Source of the DNA: a virus
Length of the DNA stretch: 23,169 bases
Direction: 5' to 3' (one strand)
IMG/VR virus record: IMGVR_UViG_3300035698_003125
Location: 1-23,169 of that record
In this document: positions 22,304 through 23,169 of the stretch, one piece after another
Position numbering within the stretch: the first letter of the stretch is position 1
How the letters are laid out: each line of letters begins with the position of its first letter
The notes under the pieces: model-generated
Told to the model about the DNA's origin: nothing
The model's input: the letters and a program-made list of their open reading frames with translations, nothing else
Database searches by the model: none
Program-made: the position numbers and the translations under genes

Positions 22304-22944
22304 TAATCTGCAAAGAGTGCGGAAAACCTAAGATTAAGTATACGTTTTCTTCTACGACAACTTGGCGTTGTTCTGATTGTTATCCAAAATATATGAAACA
22401 GTATAGTAAGAAGTGGAGAGAAAGAAACAAGGAATATAAGGCAAAAAAGGATAAGGAATATCAACAAAAAAACAAAGCTAGAATAAATCAGTTAGCGATG
22501 ATTAGAAGAGAGAAAAATAGAGACCACTATAGGAAATATTATCGTGAGTACGTTAAGACCAATAATGCCAAAATCCAGAGACATCAAGATAAATATAAAC
22601 GGAATAACAAAGATGCTTGGTTGGAGTCGAAAAGAAGGTGGAGAAGAAATAACTTGATGTGTCAACGCTTATACATGGCGAACAGAAGAGAAAGAATTGG
22701 TGATTCAAGTATTGACAAAAAGGATATTGATAAAATGCTTAAAGACCAAAATGGTAGGTGTGCGTACTGTTTCATTGATGTCACAGAAAAATTTCATATA
22801 GAGCATAAAATACCTATTTCGCGGGGAGGTGGAAATGAACTTGAGAATATTGTTCTCTCGTGTCCGCACTGTAACTACAAAAAGTCAACTAAAACCCCGA
22901 AAGAATTTTGGGAATATCTAAATTTTCAATATGAGTTAATATGA
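22300..22944 (+). CDS. HNH endonuclease (classical PF01844 type)
   Basis: A 214-residue protein. Residues 4-27 form a zinc finger (CKECGKP, CSDCY). Residues 30-125 are an extremely basic Lys/Arg/Asn/Tyr helix region, probably wrapping DNA. The HNH core is at about 147-200: NGRCAYCFIDVTEKFHIEHK, IPISRGGGNELENIVLSCPH, CNYKKSTK. Metal and catalytic residues are intact. It differs from the other HNH genes here in using the canonical CxxC-HxxH-N-CxxC form. The start overlaps the orphan fragment's stop and the end overlaps the next ATG, both as ATGA. Confidence 0.9.
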   Translation: MIICKECGKPKIKYTFSSTTTWRCSDCYPKYMKQYSKKWRERNKEYKAKKDKEYQQKNKARINQLAMIRREKNRDHYRKYYREYVKTNNAKIQRHQDKYKRNNKDAWLESKRRWRRNNLMCQRLYMANRRERIGDSSIDKKDIDKMLKDQNGRCAYCFIDVTEKFHIEHKIPISRGGGNELENIVLSCPHCNYKKSTKTPKEFWEYLNFQYELI

Positions 22945-23156
22945 TAAAAGATTCAATAGAGATGGCAATATCTCAAATGCTTTCTGATTACAAATCCCGG
23001 AAGTTTTTGATGGTTATCGCATTTGGTGGCTTGATTGTCGCCGATATGTGGTACGGATGGGATATCAAGATGCAGATGTATGCGTTGTTAGCAGCGTTGG
23101 TTGCTCTTTACGTTTACATGGAAGGTAAAGCAGATATCGTATCTCGAAGCGAATAG
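22941..23156 (+). CDS. Holin-like small membrane protein
   Basis: A 71-residue protein. Residues 1-22 are an amphipathic N-terminus. Hydrophobic helices lie at about 23-38 (FLMVIAFGGLIVADMW) and 46-61 (MYALLAALVALYVYME), followed by a charged tail. Size, two membrane helices and charged end fit a class II holin. The ATG overlaps the HNH stop (ATGA). The first 13 or so residues may be a substitute for the original start, now left upstream of the HNH gene. Confidence 0.6.
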   Translation: MIKDSIEMAISQMLSDYKSRKFLMVIAFGGLIVADMWYGWDIKMQMYALLAALVALYVYMEGKADIVSRSE

Positions 23157-23169
23157 TAGAACGCTCATA

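Noticed and set aside
1-23169. tRNA genes, CRISPR arrays, insertion sequences, integrase or att sites
   Set aside because: None were seen: no cloverleaf-like segments, regular spacer repeats, transposase motifs or terminal inverted repeats were recognised by eye.

Overview
The window looks like part of the late (virion) region of a tailed bacteriophage or prophage with siphovirus (HK97-type) architecture. Every convincing gene is on the + strand, packed with short ATGA-type overlaps, in the order: prohead protease, HK97-fold major capsid protein, head-tail connector, head closure, HK97-gp10-like neck protein, tail terminator, tail tube, frameshifted tail chaperones (G/GT), tape measure, distal tail and hub, fibre-like proteins, lysis genes. 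Terminase and portal are not in the window and presumably lie upstream. TAA, TAG and TGA all end genes, so TGA is not recoded. The DNA is moderately AT-rich. Some starts have strong Shine-Dalgarno sequences (capsid gene) and others only A/T-rich leaders. I cannot name the host.

Layout. 1-2417: the tail of an unknown gene, then a three-gene glycan or small-molecule modification cassette: a methyltransferase fused to a sulfotransferase-like domain, a GT32-type glycosyltransferase, and a second methyltransferase. 2442-4331: a small acidic protein, a probable virion fibre/decoration protein and a Com-like zinc-ribbon protein, closed by a 19-bp terminator hairpin (4371-4429). 4454-10301: capsid and neck genes. 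10399-17620: tail genes. 17602-20376: Cys-rich and fibre-like accessory tail proteins. 20412-23156: membrane (holin-type) proteins and an M23-like peptidase.

Selfish DNA saturates this otherwise ordinary morphogenesis module. There are five intact homing endonuclease genes (4454 Vsr-like; 11415, 15340, 18810 and 22300 HNH), about 15% of the window, plus one clear HNH remnant (9031-9138) and one possible remnant (10306-10353). There is also a small ORF-less group I intron (19520-19758) for which I can trace P1, P3, P4, P6, P7, P8, P9 and P10. It splits a fibre-like tail gene after its 16th codon. The HNH gene just upstream sits behind a seven-codon orphan copy of the same gene's start, and the gene has been restarted downstream of the endonuclease. 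A similar orphan start precedes the 22300 HNH gene. The hub gene behind the 15340 HNH gene has lost any obvious ATG start. The best candidate for something new is this recurring arrangement: endonucleases that sit at the 5' ends of structural genes and replace the start, one of them paired with a neighbouring intron in the same gene.
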